Shown: positions 16,648 to 24,813 of the stretch, in pieces | How the letters are laid out: each line of letters opens with the position of its first letter | How positions within the stretch are numbered: position 1 is the first letter of the stretch | NCBI GenBank assembly: GCA_949511925.1 | Contig: CATEYX010000063.1 | Location: 1 to 33,063, forward strand | Direction: 5' to 3' | Length of the DNA: 33,063 bases | Source of the DNA: Cryomorphaceae bacterium | Lineage (GTDB): Bacteria > Bacteroidota > Bacteroidia > Flavobacteriales > BACL11 | The notes under the pieces: model-generated | Seen by the model: only the letters and a program-made list of their open reading frames with translations | The model's database searches: none | Told to the model about the DNA's origin: nothing | Program-made: the position numbers and the translations under genes

Positions 16648-18021
16648 CTATTTAGTTAAAGAAGAAATTCTTTTAAACACTGAACTAAAATCAAATAATT
16701 GAGAGTCATTTTTTGCCTTGTAAACTAAAAATAATGCAATTGGTAAAAAAACTATATTAGCTAACCAAATACCTTCATAGGCTTGCATACTTAAATCCTT
16801 TGCTGATTTCTCACCAATCATACTTAATACATGGTAAATTATAAAAAAGAAAACTGAAATTAAAACAGGAAGTCCAAAACCACCTTTTCTAACGATTGCT
16901 CCCATGGAGGATCCTACCAAGAATAATAATATACATGCCACAGCTAAACTGATTTTTCTGTGCCATTCTATTTCGTGTTTAGTAATAATTATTTTACGAT
17001 ATTCCAAATCATCCTTATTGGATTTTACAATTGACTTAATAGTTCTCAATTTATTAATAGCTATATCAAACTGTTGTTTTTGCTTTACTAAACTTAAATC
17101 ATCAAAAACTACCAAGCTATCTATTTCCGATTTTGTATTATATTTATCTATAATGTTAGTTGCAAAAGTTTCTTTTCTATCCTTAAATTTTAGATTTAAG
17201 GAATCGATAGCTATGGCTAATTGTTTGTTGCTTAACATGGCGTAATGCCCTTTGTATAAATCCTCACTATTGTTCATTGTACTGAAACTGGATAAATTAA
17301 ACCGTATTAAATCTTCTTTAAAATGGGTAGTTCTGTAAGGTTTTTTAGCTTTTCTATTATTTTTAGCAATGTCAATGTAGGAGTGACCATTGTATAAAAT
17401 TAGCTCTAAAAATTGCTCATCTTTTGTTAATTGCATTATTCCACTTTCAGCAATAATAACTTTATCGTTACCATTGTTTGCTGTATGGTCGTAAATAATG
17501 ATGTTATTTAAGGTTTTGCCATCAGCATCTTTTTTAGTTATTTTAATACTAAATCCTTCAATATCTTTATAGAAGATTCCTTCTTTTATATTCAGTGCAG
17601 GTTTCTTTTTTTGGATGTCATATATCATGCTTCCATTCTTAAGATTAGCAATTGGCATTACATAGTTTGAAAACAAAAAAGATGAATAGCTTATTATAAC
17701 AACAAATATAGTAAGTGGGAAAAGTATCCTAATAAGTGAAATTCCTGAAGCCTTTATGGCTGCAAGTTCATAGTTTTCTCCAAGTTTTCCGAATACCATT
17801 ACAGACGAAAGCAACATAGCAATTGGAAGCGCTACAGGAACAAAGCGAGCTGATGCGTAAAAGATAAGTTCAGTAATTTGTGTGAATTCAAGTCCTTTAC
17901 CTACTAGGTCATCAATATACTTCCACAAGAATTGCATTAATAATAAAAAAATTGCAATAAAAAATGTTGCTATAAAAGAGCTTATAAATGCTTTGATTAG
18001 GAAAAGGTGTAACCGCTTCAT
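16648..18021 (-). CDS. LptF/LptG-family permease (YjgP/YjgQ) of the LPS export ABC transporter
   Basis: Inner-membrane subunit of the LptB2FG complex that extracts lipopolysaccharide and feeds it to the LptC/A bridge. The 457 residues show three N-terminal helices (about 10-32, 50-75, 95-120), a periplasmic region of about 200 residues expected to form the jellyroll, and three C-terminal helices near 345-440. LLMQFLWKYIDDLVGKGL and LGENYELAAIKASGIS are typical of the Bacteroidota members. LptF and LptG cannot be separated from sequence alone, so no symbol is given. It follows the START-like gene by 19 bases and probably shares its promoter. The partner permease and LptB are not in the window. 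Confidence 0.93.
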   Translation of the reverse strand: MKRLHLFLIKAFISSFIATFFIAIFLLLMQFLWKYIDDLVGKGLEFTQITELIFYASARFVPVALPIAMLLSSVMVFGKLGENYELAAIKASGISLIRILFPLTIFVVIISYSSFLFSNYVMPIANLKNGSMIYDIQKKKPALNIKEGIFYKDIEGFSIKITKKDADGKTLNNIIIYDHTANNGNDKVIIAESGIMQLTKDEQFLELILYNGHSYIDIAKNNRKAKKPYRTTHFKEDLIRFNLSSFSTMNNSEDLYKGHYAMLSNKQLAIAIDSLNLKFKDRKETFATNIIDKYNTKSEIDSLVVFDDLSLVKQKQQFDIAINKLRTIKSIVKSNKDDLEYRKIIITKHEIEWHRKISLAVACILLFLVGSSMGAIVRKGGFGLPVLISVFFFIIYHVLSMIGEKSAKDLSMQAYEGIWLANIVFLPIALFLVYKAKNDSQLFDFSSVFKRISSLTK

Positions 18022-18040
18022 AAAGAAGTTAAATTAAGAA

Positions 18041-18427
18041 TTATGAACCAATAGCCATTTTAAGAAGACTAATTTGCTTGCTCCAAAGACTAGTTTGTTC
18101 TTCTTGGTCTTGTTCGTCTTCAGCAAAATCAGTAATAATCAAAGAAACATCTGAAGTCATTTCATCAATTTGGATTAGGAACTCGAAATAATCTTCTTTA
18201 GTGTCATTGTCCTCCCATTTAAAACGAATAAAATGATCAGGTTTTAACTTTAATAATTTTGCTTCTTGCTCGCTACCTTCCCAAAAAAAAGTAAATATTT
18301 TGTCTTTAACTATTACATCATCAGCAAACCATTCAGCTAAACCACTAGGTGTGCTAAGTCGCTTATATAAAATAGTTACTGATGAATTTATTGGAAATTC
18401 TACTGAATATTTGATTAATTCTGACAT
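18041..18427 (-). CDS. START-like (SRPBCC/AHSA1-type) domain protein
   Basis: A 128-residue single-domain protein of the helix-grip type that probably binds a small hydrophobic ligand in a cavity. Visible markers are the N-terminal strand YSVEFPINSS, the STPSGLAEWFAD segment (26-36), FFWEGSEQEA, and a long C-terminal helix after the last strand (SLIITDFA). Similar 'START-like' proteins are common next to LptF/G-type permeases in Bacteroidota, as far as I recall, which suggests a lipid- or envelope-related job, but none is proven. It is the first gene of the unit running into the permease. The minus-strand -7 element at 18457-18464 lies about 30 bases upstream. Confidence 0.85.
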   Translation of the reverse strand: MSELIKYSVEFPINSSVTILYKRLSTPSGLAEWFADDVIVKDKIFTFFWEGSEQEAKLLKLKPDHFIRFKWEDNDTKEDYFEFLIQIDEMTSDVSLIITDFAEDEQDQEEQTSLWSKQISLLKMAIGS

Positions 18428-18435
18428 ATATTTAA

Positions 18436-18443
18436 TAAATTTG
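18436..18443 (+). promoter_or_regulatory. -7 promoter element TAAATTTG for the membrane methyltransferase gene
   Basis: TAAATTTG matches TAnnTTTG, 32 bases before the ATG at 18476. It faces the minus-strand element at 18457-18464 across a gap of 13 bases. Confidence 0.5.
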
Positions 18444-18456
18444 CATACTAATTTTA

Positions 18457-18464
18457 CAAAGATA
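18457..18464 (-). promoter_or_regulatory. -7 promoter element TATCTTTG for the START-like/permease unit
   Basis: The minus strand reads TATCTTTG (plus strand CAAAGATA), a full TAnnTTTG match 29 bases upstream of the START-like ATG. Its expected start site falls at about the same position (near 18450) as that of the opposing promoter. Confidence 0.55.
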
Positions 18465-18475
18465 CTATATTATTT

Positions 18476-19219
18476 ATGGCTTTAGTACAATCATTCGAAA
18501 AACAAGGTAATTTTTTATTTAAATACAGAGGTCAATTTCCAGTACTTCTTTTTATTTTATCAGTGCCATTTGTTTATTTAACTGACTATTCATTAGTTAG
18601 TTATGAGGAATTTAATCTCTTTATGTTCATTTCAATTTCTATTTCTATTTTAGGTTTTTTTGTTCGCTTCTATACCATAGGGACTACTCCTAAAGGTACT
18701 AGTGGTAGAAACACAAAAGAGCAAGTTGCTGATGTATTAAATTCTTCTGGAATGTATTCAATGGTAAGGCATCCACTTTACTTGGGGAATTACCTTATTT
18801 GGTTAGGAATATCTTTAGCATCTTTTAATATTTATTTTGCAGTAATTATGAGTTTATTATTTTGGATATATTATGAAAGAATTATGTTTGCTGAGGAAAG
18901 ATTCTTAGAAAGAAAATTTGGAGAAGATTATTTAAATTGGGCTTCTAAATTGCCAGCATTTTTACCATCAATATTAAATTTTAAAAAATCAGATACTAAT
19001 TTTTCAATAATTACAGTACTCAGAAGAGAGTATGCTAGTGTTTTAGCGGCATTAGTAGGCTTTACATTTATTGAGGTTTTAAGAACTTATTTTAGCACTA
19101 ATAATTGGAGTATATCTGATTGCACAGTAGAGATTTTAGTTGTGACTATTGTTCTTGTTTTAATTCTCAGATCTCTTAAACATTACACTAGTTTATTAGA
19201 AGAAAAAGGTAGGTCATAA
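18476..19219 (+). CDS. ICMT/PEMT-like membrane methyltransferase
   Basis: Integral membrane protein of 247 residues in the isoprenylcysteine carboxyl methyltransferase / phospholipid methyltransferase superfamily. Hydrophobic segments lie near 22-40, 47-67, 105-132, 185-205 and 213-233. The SAM-binding signature is GMYSMVRHPLYLGNYLIWLG (92-111), followed by the conserved glutamates of YYERIMFAEERFLERKFGEDY (132-152). Bacterial relatives include lipid A phosphate methyltransferases (LmtA type) and proteins of unknown substrate. Given the LPS-related neighbours a lipid substrate is reasonable, but this is inference. It is divergent from the START-like gene, with the promoters facing each other, and a tRNA gene follows on the same strand. 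Confidence 0.88.
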   Translation: MALVQSFEKQGNFLFKYRGQFPVLLFILSVPFVYLTDYSLVSYEEFNLFMFISISISILGFFVRFYTIGTTPKGTSGRNTKEQVADVLNSSGMYSMVRHPLYLGNYLIWLGISLASFNIYFAVIMSLLFWIYYERIMFAEERFLERKFGEDYLNWASKLPAFLPSILNFKKSDTNFSIITVLRREYASVLAALVGFTFIEVLRTYFSTNNWSISDCTVEILVVTIVLVLILRSLKHYTSLLEEKGRS

Positions 19220-19257
19220 TTTTTTTCGAAAAAATATTTCAGACTAAGTGAAAATAA

Positions 19258-19265
19258 TATATTTG
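19258..19265 (+). promoter_or_regulatory. -7 promoter element TATATTTG for the tRNA-Met gene
   Basis: TATATTTG matches TAnnTTTG and ends 10 bases before the first base of the mature tRNA, a natural spacing for a tRNA transcript with a very short 5' leader. Confidence 0.65.
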
Positions 19266-19275
19266 CAACCGTTTT

Positions 19276-19349
19276 GGCGTGGTAGCTCAGTTGGTTAGAG
19301 CGCAGGATTCATAACCCTGAGGTCGGGAGTTCAAATCTCCCTCACGCTA
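19276..19349 (+). tRNA. tRNA-Met (CAT), elongator type
   Basis: The 74-base sequence folds into a cloverleaf: acceptor GGCGTGG with TCACGCT (two G-T pairs), D arm GCTC...GAGC, anticodon loop TTCATAA with anticodon CAT, variable loop AGGTC, T arm GGGAG-TTCAAAT-CTCCC and discriminator A. The 3' CCA is not encoded (CTA follows). The anticodon stem lacks the three G-C pairs of an initiator tRNA, and position 1 pairs, so it is elongator Met rather than fMet. A CAT-anticodon tRNA-Ile read through lysidine cannot be wholly excluded, but the stem and flank resemble flavobacterial tRNA-Met. Confidence 0.93.
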
Positions 19350-19359
19350 CTAGATATAG

Positions 19360-19384
19360 AAGACCCTTTTTAGGGTCTTTTTTT
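19360..19384 (+). terminator. Intrinsic terminator of tRNA-Met
   Basis: AAGACCCT (19360-19367) and AGGGTCTT (19372-19379) form a perfect 8-bp stem with a TTTT loop, running into a seven-T tract, ten bases after the tRNA. Confidence 0.85.
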
Positions 19385-19706
19385 ATGTACAAAAACATGG
19401 GTGGTACAACTTAGGCACAAAAAATAGGCTATTATGGGATTCAAGTCTAAATACCATTTTTTTTCATATACAATAAGTCGGTTTTTTCTATAATTAATGG
19501 AGTAGAATACTCTACTGATTTTTTTAAATTGTGTAATTATTCTATTTCTAAACCAAAGTCCACCAATAAAGATTCCTATTCTTGCTGAATTCTTTAAAAT
19601 CGTTTTCTTTACTCCTCTAAAACTAGCAGGTAATTTTACGTACTTTTTGAACCGTATTTATTCTTTTAGTAGCAAACCATATTTTCTTATATTCTGATTA
19701 TTATTT
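19385..19706. other. Intergenic stretch without a convincing gene
   Basis: About 320 AT-rich bases lie between the tRNA terminator and the lipoprotein promoter. I found no integrase, no duplicated tRNA end and no clear RNA structure. On the minus strand there is a 95-codon open frame without a start codon (19370-19657), discussed under findings. It may be a gene remnant or chance. Confidence 0.5.
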
Positions 19707-19714
19707 TATCTTTG
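19707..19714 (+). promoter_or_regulatory. -7 element TATCTTTG four bases before the lipoprotein ATG
   Basis: TATCTTTG is followed by TAAA and then the ATG at 19719, whose lipoprotein signal peptide makes that start codon secure. Initiation about seven bases after the element's centre would put the mRNA 5' end at the ATG itself. Confidence 0.55.
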
Positions 19715-19718
19715 TAAA

Positions 19719-21731
19719 ATGAATAAAATAATACTCCTTACTCTTTGTGCTTTGCTTTTCTTTGCTTGCAAACATGAATTAGAGCAGCCAACTTGGGATG
19801 TAGACATGATTGTTCCTTTGGTAAATTCCCAAATGAATATAGATAATATGCTATCTGATTCAAACCTTAATATAGTTGAAAATGATGAAGGTTATATCTC
19901 TTTAATTTATGAAGAGGATTTATTAAATATAAATTATGATTCCTTAATTACTCTTGAAACAAAATCAGAAGAAAAGTCAATACGAATTGATTCAGTTAAA
20001 TTTGATGATGTAGTTATTGAGCAAATTATTACTATAGGTAGCGTAATTACTGAATTGCCCTTAGGTACCTTTTTATTTCCTGATGGGAGCCAAAGAGAAA
20101 TCCCTGCTATGGCAGGAATAGTACAGAATGATACTATCTCTATTGATGCCAGCGATTACTTTGAGACCATGACCCTTTACAATGGAATGTTGAATCTGAA
20201 GCTAACAAATGGTTATCCAACTGATATTTCCAATGTAAGCTTTTCCTTATATAACGCAACAAATCAGAATTTAATAGCCACTTTTTTTACTCCCCTTATT
20301 GAAAGTGGAGACAGCTATACCAAAAGTGTTTCCATTGCCGGAGAAACCTTAGATCATAAAATGGTTGGCATAATCAATAATATGGATATTGATGCAAGTA
20401 ACGGACTAGTTCCTATCAATTACTCGGATGCAATGACAACTGTAATATCAATTACTGAAATACAAATAATGGAGGCTACCGCTTATTTCCCTAACCAACT
20501 ATTACATGAGGAAAATGTAGAGCAATCATTTGAATTAGGATCAGCAGAATTAACTGAAATAGGAATAAAGGAAGGAACGGTAACTATAAATGCACTAAGC
20601 ACATTACCCGACACTGGAACAATTATTTATGCTATTCCATCTTTATCAAAAAATGGAGTATCGTTTGAAACTATTGTTAAAGTACCACCAAATACTAATG
20701 GTGTGATGACACAGTATGTCTTTGATTTTAGTGGTTATACTATGGACCTAACAGGTCAAATTGATAGGGTAGGTGGTGATACTGTAAATACCATTTATGC
20801 AACACTAGCAGCTTATTTGGATTCAACTGGCGAGCTTGAAACCATCCATCAAGTAGATAGTTTTTTTCTATTTAATGAATACAGTTTTACTCCTGAATAT
20901 GCAATAGGATATATTGGTCAAGACACTCTAGAAAACGGGCCAGAAGATATAGATACTGATGTTTTTAAATTTGTATCATCAGGAACTGTAAATCTTGAAA
21001 AAGTTGAAATGAGTATTGCAGTAGTTAACTATATAGGTGCTGATGCTGCAATTGTAATTAATGATTTAAGTGCAAGCAATGCTACAACAATTGTAACTGC
21101 AGCAATTGATAATACTAAACTGCACCATGTTTCAAGAGCTACCCTAAACAGTAATGGAACAATAACCCCAACTAATACCATTATTGCTTTGGAAGCAGAT
21201 GAGCTTCTTGAGATATTTCCGAATAAATTAACAACGCATTCTACCATCTATTTAAACCCAAACGGTGAAGCAAGTACAGCTGATTTCTTTTATACCCAGC
21301 TACCTATGAAGGCTACTTTAGGGGTTGAAATACCACTTAGTTTTATAGCAAACAACCTTGCGTTAAGCAAAACAAGTGACTTAGAAACGGATAATATTGA
21401 GGAAATTGAAATACTCTATATTACCATCGAAAACGGATTGCCGCTAGAAGCTAGTTTAATCTTAGTTGCGTTAGATGATGCAGATCAAATAATAGATACC
21501 TTAATTAGTAATAACACGATACTAGCTGCTATAACTAATGCTCAAGGCATTGTAACTGAAAACAGAACATCAGTTATTGAAGTTAAAAATATTGATCTTG
21601 AGGGAATGAGTAAATTACAAAGTACAGCTGTTTTTAATACTGAATCTCAAACGAATTTTGTTCGTATTTATGACAACTACACTATGGATATCATCTTAAG
21701 TGCTAAATTCAGTAAAACTATAGGCGAATAA
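19719..21731 (+). CDS. Large Bacteroidota-type lipoprotein of unknown function
   Basis: Predicted lipoprotein of 670 residues. The signal peptide MNKIILLTLCALLFFAC ends in a good lipobox with Cys17 as the acylated residue, followed by KHELEQPTWDVDMIVPLVNSQ; the TWDVDMIVPL stretch is a pattern I associate with uncharacterised flavobacterial lipoproteins. The rest is beta-rich, threonine/isoleucine-rich sequence with no catalytic motif I can identify and no shared sorting-like tail, so its anchor is the lipid. The stop overlaps the next ATG (TAATG), coupling it to a predicted outer-membrane beta-barrel protein, which suggests the two act together at the outer membrane. Its promoter lies directly against the start codon. 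The function is unknown. Confidence 0.8.
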   Translation: MNKIILLTLCALLFFACKHELEQPTWDVDMIVPLVNSQMNIDNMLSDSNLNIVENDEGYISLIYEEDLLNINYDSLITLETKSEEKSIRIDSVKFDDVVIEQIITIGSVITELPLGTFLFPDGSQREIPAMAGIVQNDTISIDASDYFETMTLYNGMLNLKLTNGYPTDISNVSFSLYNATNQNLIATFFTPLIESGDSYTKSVSIAGETLDHKMVGIINNMDIDASNGLVPINYSDAMTTVISITEIQIMEATAYFPNQLLHEENVEQSFELGSAELTEIGIKEGTVTINALSTLPDTGTIIYAIPSLSKNGVSFETIVKVPPNTNGVMTQYVFDFSGYTMDLTGQIDRVGGDTVNTIYATLAAYLDSTGELETIHQVDSFFLFNEYSFTPEYAIGYIGQDTLENGPEDIDTDVFKFVSSGTVNLEKVEMSIAVVNYIGADAAIVINDLSASNATTIVTAAIDNTKLHHVSRATLNSNGTITPTNTIIALEADELLEIFPNKLTTHSTIYLNPNGEASTADFFYTQLPMKATLGVEIPLSFIANNLALSKTSDLETDNIEEIEILYITIENGLPLEASLILVALDDADQIIDTLISNNTILAAITNAQGIVTENRTSVIEVKNIDLEGMSKLQSTAVFNTESQTNFVRIYDNYTMDIILSAKFSKTIGE

Positions 21732-22969
21732 TGAAAAAAATACTCATCATTTTATTAAGTGTTCCCCATATTTTATTAGCTCAAAATGAGGTAAATAAAC
21801 ATAGTATTGAGTGGAGTGCAAACTTTCTATTTGAGAGCAGTAGTTTGGATAAAAGTTTCTTAAACACCATGCTTTATGGTGGACATATTACGGATATCAC
21901 AAAAACCAATTGGATAAATGCTGGAGGAGATAACAATGTATTATATTCTGAAATTAGTAATGGACTGAGCTATACCTTTAATGAAAATAATAACACTTTT
22001 GGTTTTAGTTTTGCAGACAGGAACATCTTAAACGCTAGCTTTACTGACGATTTGTTACGCCTAGCTTTTGAAGGTAATTTTCATTATCAAGACAAACCCC
22101 TTGATTTTGGAAGTACTAGCATAAGAGCTGAACGTTTTCAGCAGTACAAACTTTCCTACGCCACAAGCTTTAAACAAGTAAAGGTAAGCACTTCTGTTTC
22201 CTATTTATTAGGGAACCACCATCTTTCTTATATTATTGAAAAGGGGAGCTTATACACAGCACCTTTTGGTACTTCATTAGATATTGCTTACGATATAAGC
22301 GCCTTTGTTAGCGATACAGCTTCACTTAATCCTTTTGAAAATAACGGTAATGGTTTATCCCTTGATTTAAGTACAGAATTTCATTTTAAACAACAGACAA
22401 TACATTTCTCATTTTCTGATTTAGGATATATTAAATGGAAGCCAACTTCTATAACTTTAGCTGCCGACAGTAACTTTGCTTTTTCAGGAATTGAAATAGA
22501 TGACTTCTATAGCTTTAATGATTCCTTGATTGATGTTGATGATTCAACTGATGATTTACCAAGTTTCCAAAAAGGAAAATTTAAGTCCTATATTCCTGCT
22601 ACTTTTCATTTTAAAGTTAGTGGTTATTCAGATTATAAATACTTAAAAAATTATACACTAGGAATACAAGGGAAATGGCAGCCTTACTTAGATAATAAAC
22701 CTTTTTCCTTTTCAAAAATAGGACAAGGTTTTAAGGAGTCAAATTTTAAAACTTTGTACTATATGCAATCTATTTTCAATATTAAATATTGTGATATTAT
22801 ACCTTCGCTAAGTTATGGCGGTTATAGTTCAGACACTAATTTAGGTTTGGCATTATCCAAAGGAAAAAAAAATAACTTTACAATAGGAACACATCATTTT
22901 GAAGATGTATTGAAAAGCAGTAGTGCAAAAGCAGTAAGCGTTTATTTTAACATTAAATTACAATTTTAA
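21731..22969 (+). CDS. Predicted outer-membrane beta-barrel protein (DUF5723-like)
   Basis: Exported protein of 412 residues with signal peptide MKKILIILLSVPHILLAQ. The remainder has alternating polar and hydrophobic residues, frequent aromatic residues at strand ends, and finishes with the aromatic-ended strand SVYFNIKLQF, as expected for an outer-membrane beta-barrel. The N-terminal portion (SSLDKSFLNTMLYGG, GLSYTF) resembles the DUF5723 family common in Bacteroidota; this is recognition without a search. The ATG overlaps the stop of the lipoprotein gene, and kdsA begins one base after its own stop, so the three form one transcription unit. A role as partner or transporter for the lipoprotein is inference. 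Confidence 0.8.
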   Translation: MKKILIILLSVPHILLAQNEVNKHSIEWSANFLFESSSLDKSFLNTMLYGGHITDITKTNWINAGGDNNVLYSEISNGLSYTFNENNNTFGFSFADRNILNASFTDDLLRLAFEGNFHYQDKPLDFGSTSIRAERFQQYKLSYATSFKQVKVSTSVSYLLGNHHLSYIIEKGSLYTAPFGTSLDIAYDISAFVSDTASLNPFENNGNGLSLDLSTEFHFKQQTIHFSFSDLGYIKWKPTSITLAADSNFAFSGIEIDDFYSFNDSLIDVDDSTDDLPSFQKGKFKSYIPATFHFKVSGYSDYKYLKNYTLGIQGKWQPYLDNKPFSFSKIGQGFKESNFKTLYYMQSIFNIKYCDIIPSLSYGGYSSDTNLGLALSKGKKNNFTIGTHHFEDVLKSSSAKAVSVYFNIKLQF

Positions 22970-22970
22970 T

Positions 22971-23783
22971 ATGCTAGCAAAAATCAATAAAATTCAACAT
23001 CAAAAAAGCGGAAACTTTTTTTTACTGGCAGGACCTTGTGCTATTGAAAGTGAAGAAATGGCCATAGAAATTGCTGAGAAAATCCTAAATATTACCAATA
23101 AACTTGAGATTCCTTTCATTTTTAAAGGAAGTTACCGAAAAGCAAACAGAAGCCGTTTGGATTCTTTCACAGGTATTGGTGATATAGAAGCTCTTGAAAT
23201 ACTGAAAAAAATAGGGGAGCGCTTTAATGTACCTATTGTTACAGATATACATACAGCTGAAGAAGCCGCTATTGCTGCTCAATATGTGGATGTATTGCAG
23301 ATACCCGCCTTCTTGTGCCGACAAACTGATTTGTTAGTTGCAGCTGCTAAAACAGGCAAGGTAGTAAACATCAAAAAAGGACAGTTCCTATCGCCTGAAA
23401 GCATGATACATGCTGTAACTAAGGTAAAGGAAAGTGGAAATAATTCTATAATGCTAACTGATAGAGGAACTATGTTTGGCTACCAAGATATGGTAGTGGA
23501 CTTTAGAGGTATCCCTGCCATGCAGGAATTTGGCGTGCCTGTTGTATTAGATATCACACATTCCTTGCAACAACCCAACCAAAACAGTGGTGTAACTGGT
23601 GGAAAGCCAGCATTAATTGAAACCATTGCAAAAGCAGGAATTGCTACTGGTGTTGATGGTTTATTCTTGGAAACTCATCCTAATCCTGCTCAGGCAAAAT
23701 CGGATGGAGCCAATATGTTACAATTAGATAAGTTGGAAGACTTACTTATAAAGTTGGTGAAAATTAGGAAAGCAATAATCTAG
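22971..23783 (+). CDS. kdsA: 3-deoxy-8-phosphooctulonate synthase (KdsA)
   Basis: Condenses phosphoenolpyruvate with arabinose-5-phosphate to Kdo-8-phosphate, the precursor of the inner-core sugar Kdo of LPS. The 270-residue TIM barrel shows LLAGPCAIES (18-27), FKGSYRKANRSR (51-62), TDIHTAEEA (91-99), IPAFLCRQTDLL (111-122), VNIKKGQFLSPE (132-143), DRGTMFGYQDMVVDFRG (164-180) and DITHSLQQPN (194-203). It has Cys23 in place of the asparagine of the E. coli enzyme, together with His197, Glu234 and Asp245, so it should belong to the metal-dependent class. It starts one base after the beta-barrel gene and is the last gene of that unit. Confidence 0.96.
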   Translation: MLAKINKIQHQKSGNFFLLAGPCAIESEEMAIEIAEKILNITNKLEIPFIFKGSYRKANRSRLDSFTGIGDIEALEILKKIGERFNVPIVTDIHTAEEAAIAAQYVDVLQIPAFLCRQTDLLVAAAKTGKVVNIKKGQFLSPESMIHAVTKVKESGNNSIMLTDRGTMFGYQDMVVDFRGIPAMQEFGVPVVLDITHSLQQPNQNSGVTGGKPALIETIAKAGIATGVDGLFLETHPNPAQAKSDGANMLQLDKLEDLLIKLVKIRKAII

Positions 23784-23843
23784 TTAAGAATGAAATTGTG
23801 CTTGTCTGGTGTAACTACAAGTACAAATTTTTTTTTGAAATTA

Positions 23844-23866
23844 CTAAAAACTAAGAGTAGTTTTAG
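23844..23866. repeat. Imperfect inverted repeat between convergent kdsA and meaB
   Basis: CTAAAAACTA and TAGTTTTAG pair over nine bases with one bulged A and an AGAG loop, between the ends of two convergent genes. Neither strand shows a clean T-run right after it, so a terminator role is only suggested by position. Confidence 0.3.
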
Positions 23867-23868
23867 AA

Positions 23869-24813
23869 TTAAGATATGTTCTTTAAAACCTCATAAATTG
23901 AACTTCCCTTTTCAAGCTCATGTTCAAAGTGAGTTAAACTATTCTCTGCAATTAATTGTTGGTACTTTTTATTTCCCAATTCGTGTTTTATAATATGACG
24001 TAACCAATAATTATTTTGTTTATTTCTATTGTCCATAAAATATGAACTTGCTTGCATTTGGTTATTGTGTTTTTCAATCAATTCCCAAATTCTATCCAAT
24101 CCTGTTTTATCTAAAGCGGAACAAGTACTAACTTGAGGAATCCAACCATTTTCTTTGGCAGTAAACAAATGTAATGCTCTCTTATATTCCATAGCTGCAT
24201 TTTTGGCCTTTATGCTATTATCTCCATCTGATTTTGTAATTATTAGAGCATCAGCCAATTCCATTATCCCTCTTTTAATTCCTTGCAGTTCATCACCAGC
24301 ACCTGCCAACATGAGCAGCAAAAAGAAATCGGCCAAATTGCTTACTGTAGTTTCGCTTTGCCCAACACCAACTGTTTCTATTAGGATAATATCAAAACCT
24401 GCCGCTTCACACAAAATAATACTTTCTCTAGTTTTATTGGCCACTCCACCTAAAATTCCACTACTTGGGCTCGGGCGAATAAATGCATTTTCATCAGCTG
24501 CAAGTTCATGCATACGACTTTTATCTCCTAAAATACTTCCATGTGTTCTCTCACTTGTTGGGTCAATGGCAAGTACAGCAATTTTTTTTCCTTTACCAGT
24601 CATTAGTTTCCCAAAGGATTCAATAAAGGTGCTTTTACCAACCCCTGGTACACCCGTTACTCCCACTCGTATTGATTTTCCACTATGTGGTAAACATAAT
24701 TTTAGTAATTCTTCGGCTTTTTGTTCATGCTCAGATAAAGTGCTCTCTAATAGAGTAATCCCTTGCCCTAAAGCAGTGCGATTCCCTTCAATTATTTGTT
24801 GAGCTAGTTCCAT
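23869..24813 (-). CDS. meaB: MeaB/ArgK-family G3E GTPase, methylmalonyl-CoA mutase chaperone
   Basis: Metallochaperone-type GTPase that usually protects and reloads the B12-dependent methylmalonyl-CoA mutase. Of 314 residues the key parts are the Walker A GVPGVGKST (54-62), LAIDPTSERTHGSILGDKSRM (81-101), ETVGVGQSE (146-154), GDELQGIKRGIMELAD (173-188) and a G4-like TKSD (193-196) where NKxD is more common. The mutase is not in this window. The ATG overlaps the ridA stop (TAATG), making it the last gene of the long minus-strand run. Confidence 0.93.
   Translation of the reverse strand: MELAQQIIEGNRTALGQGITLLESTLSEHEQKAEELLKLCLPHSGKSIRVGVTGVPGVGKSTFIESFGKLMTGKGKKIAVLAIDPTSERTHGSILGDKSRMHELAADENAFIRPSPSSGILGGVANKTRESIILCEAAGFDIILIETVGVGQSETTVSNLADFFLLLMLAGAGDELQGIKRGIMELADALIITKSDGDNSIKAKNAAMEYKRALHLFTAKENGWIPQVSTCSALDKTGLDRIWELIEKHNNQMQASSYFMDNRNKQNNYWLRHIIKHELGNKKYQQLIAENSLTHFEHELEKGSSIYEVLKNIS

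Noticed and set aside
19276-19706. A tRNA attachment site or mobile island downstream of tRNA-Met
   Set aside because: I looked for a repeat of the tRNA 3' end and for integrase-like genes and found neither; conserved chromosomal genes follow.
23790-23993. 67-residue ORF on the plus strand after kdsA
   Set aside because: Its second half is antisense to the 3' end of meaB, it has no homologous feel and no promoter; it is treated as chance.
24155-24802. 215-residue ORF on the plus strand
   Set aside because: It is wholly antisense to meaB, whose motifs are clear; its length reflects the codon pattern of the real gene.
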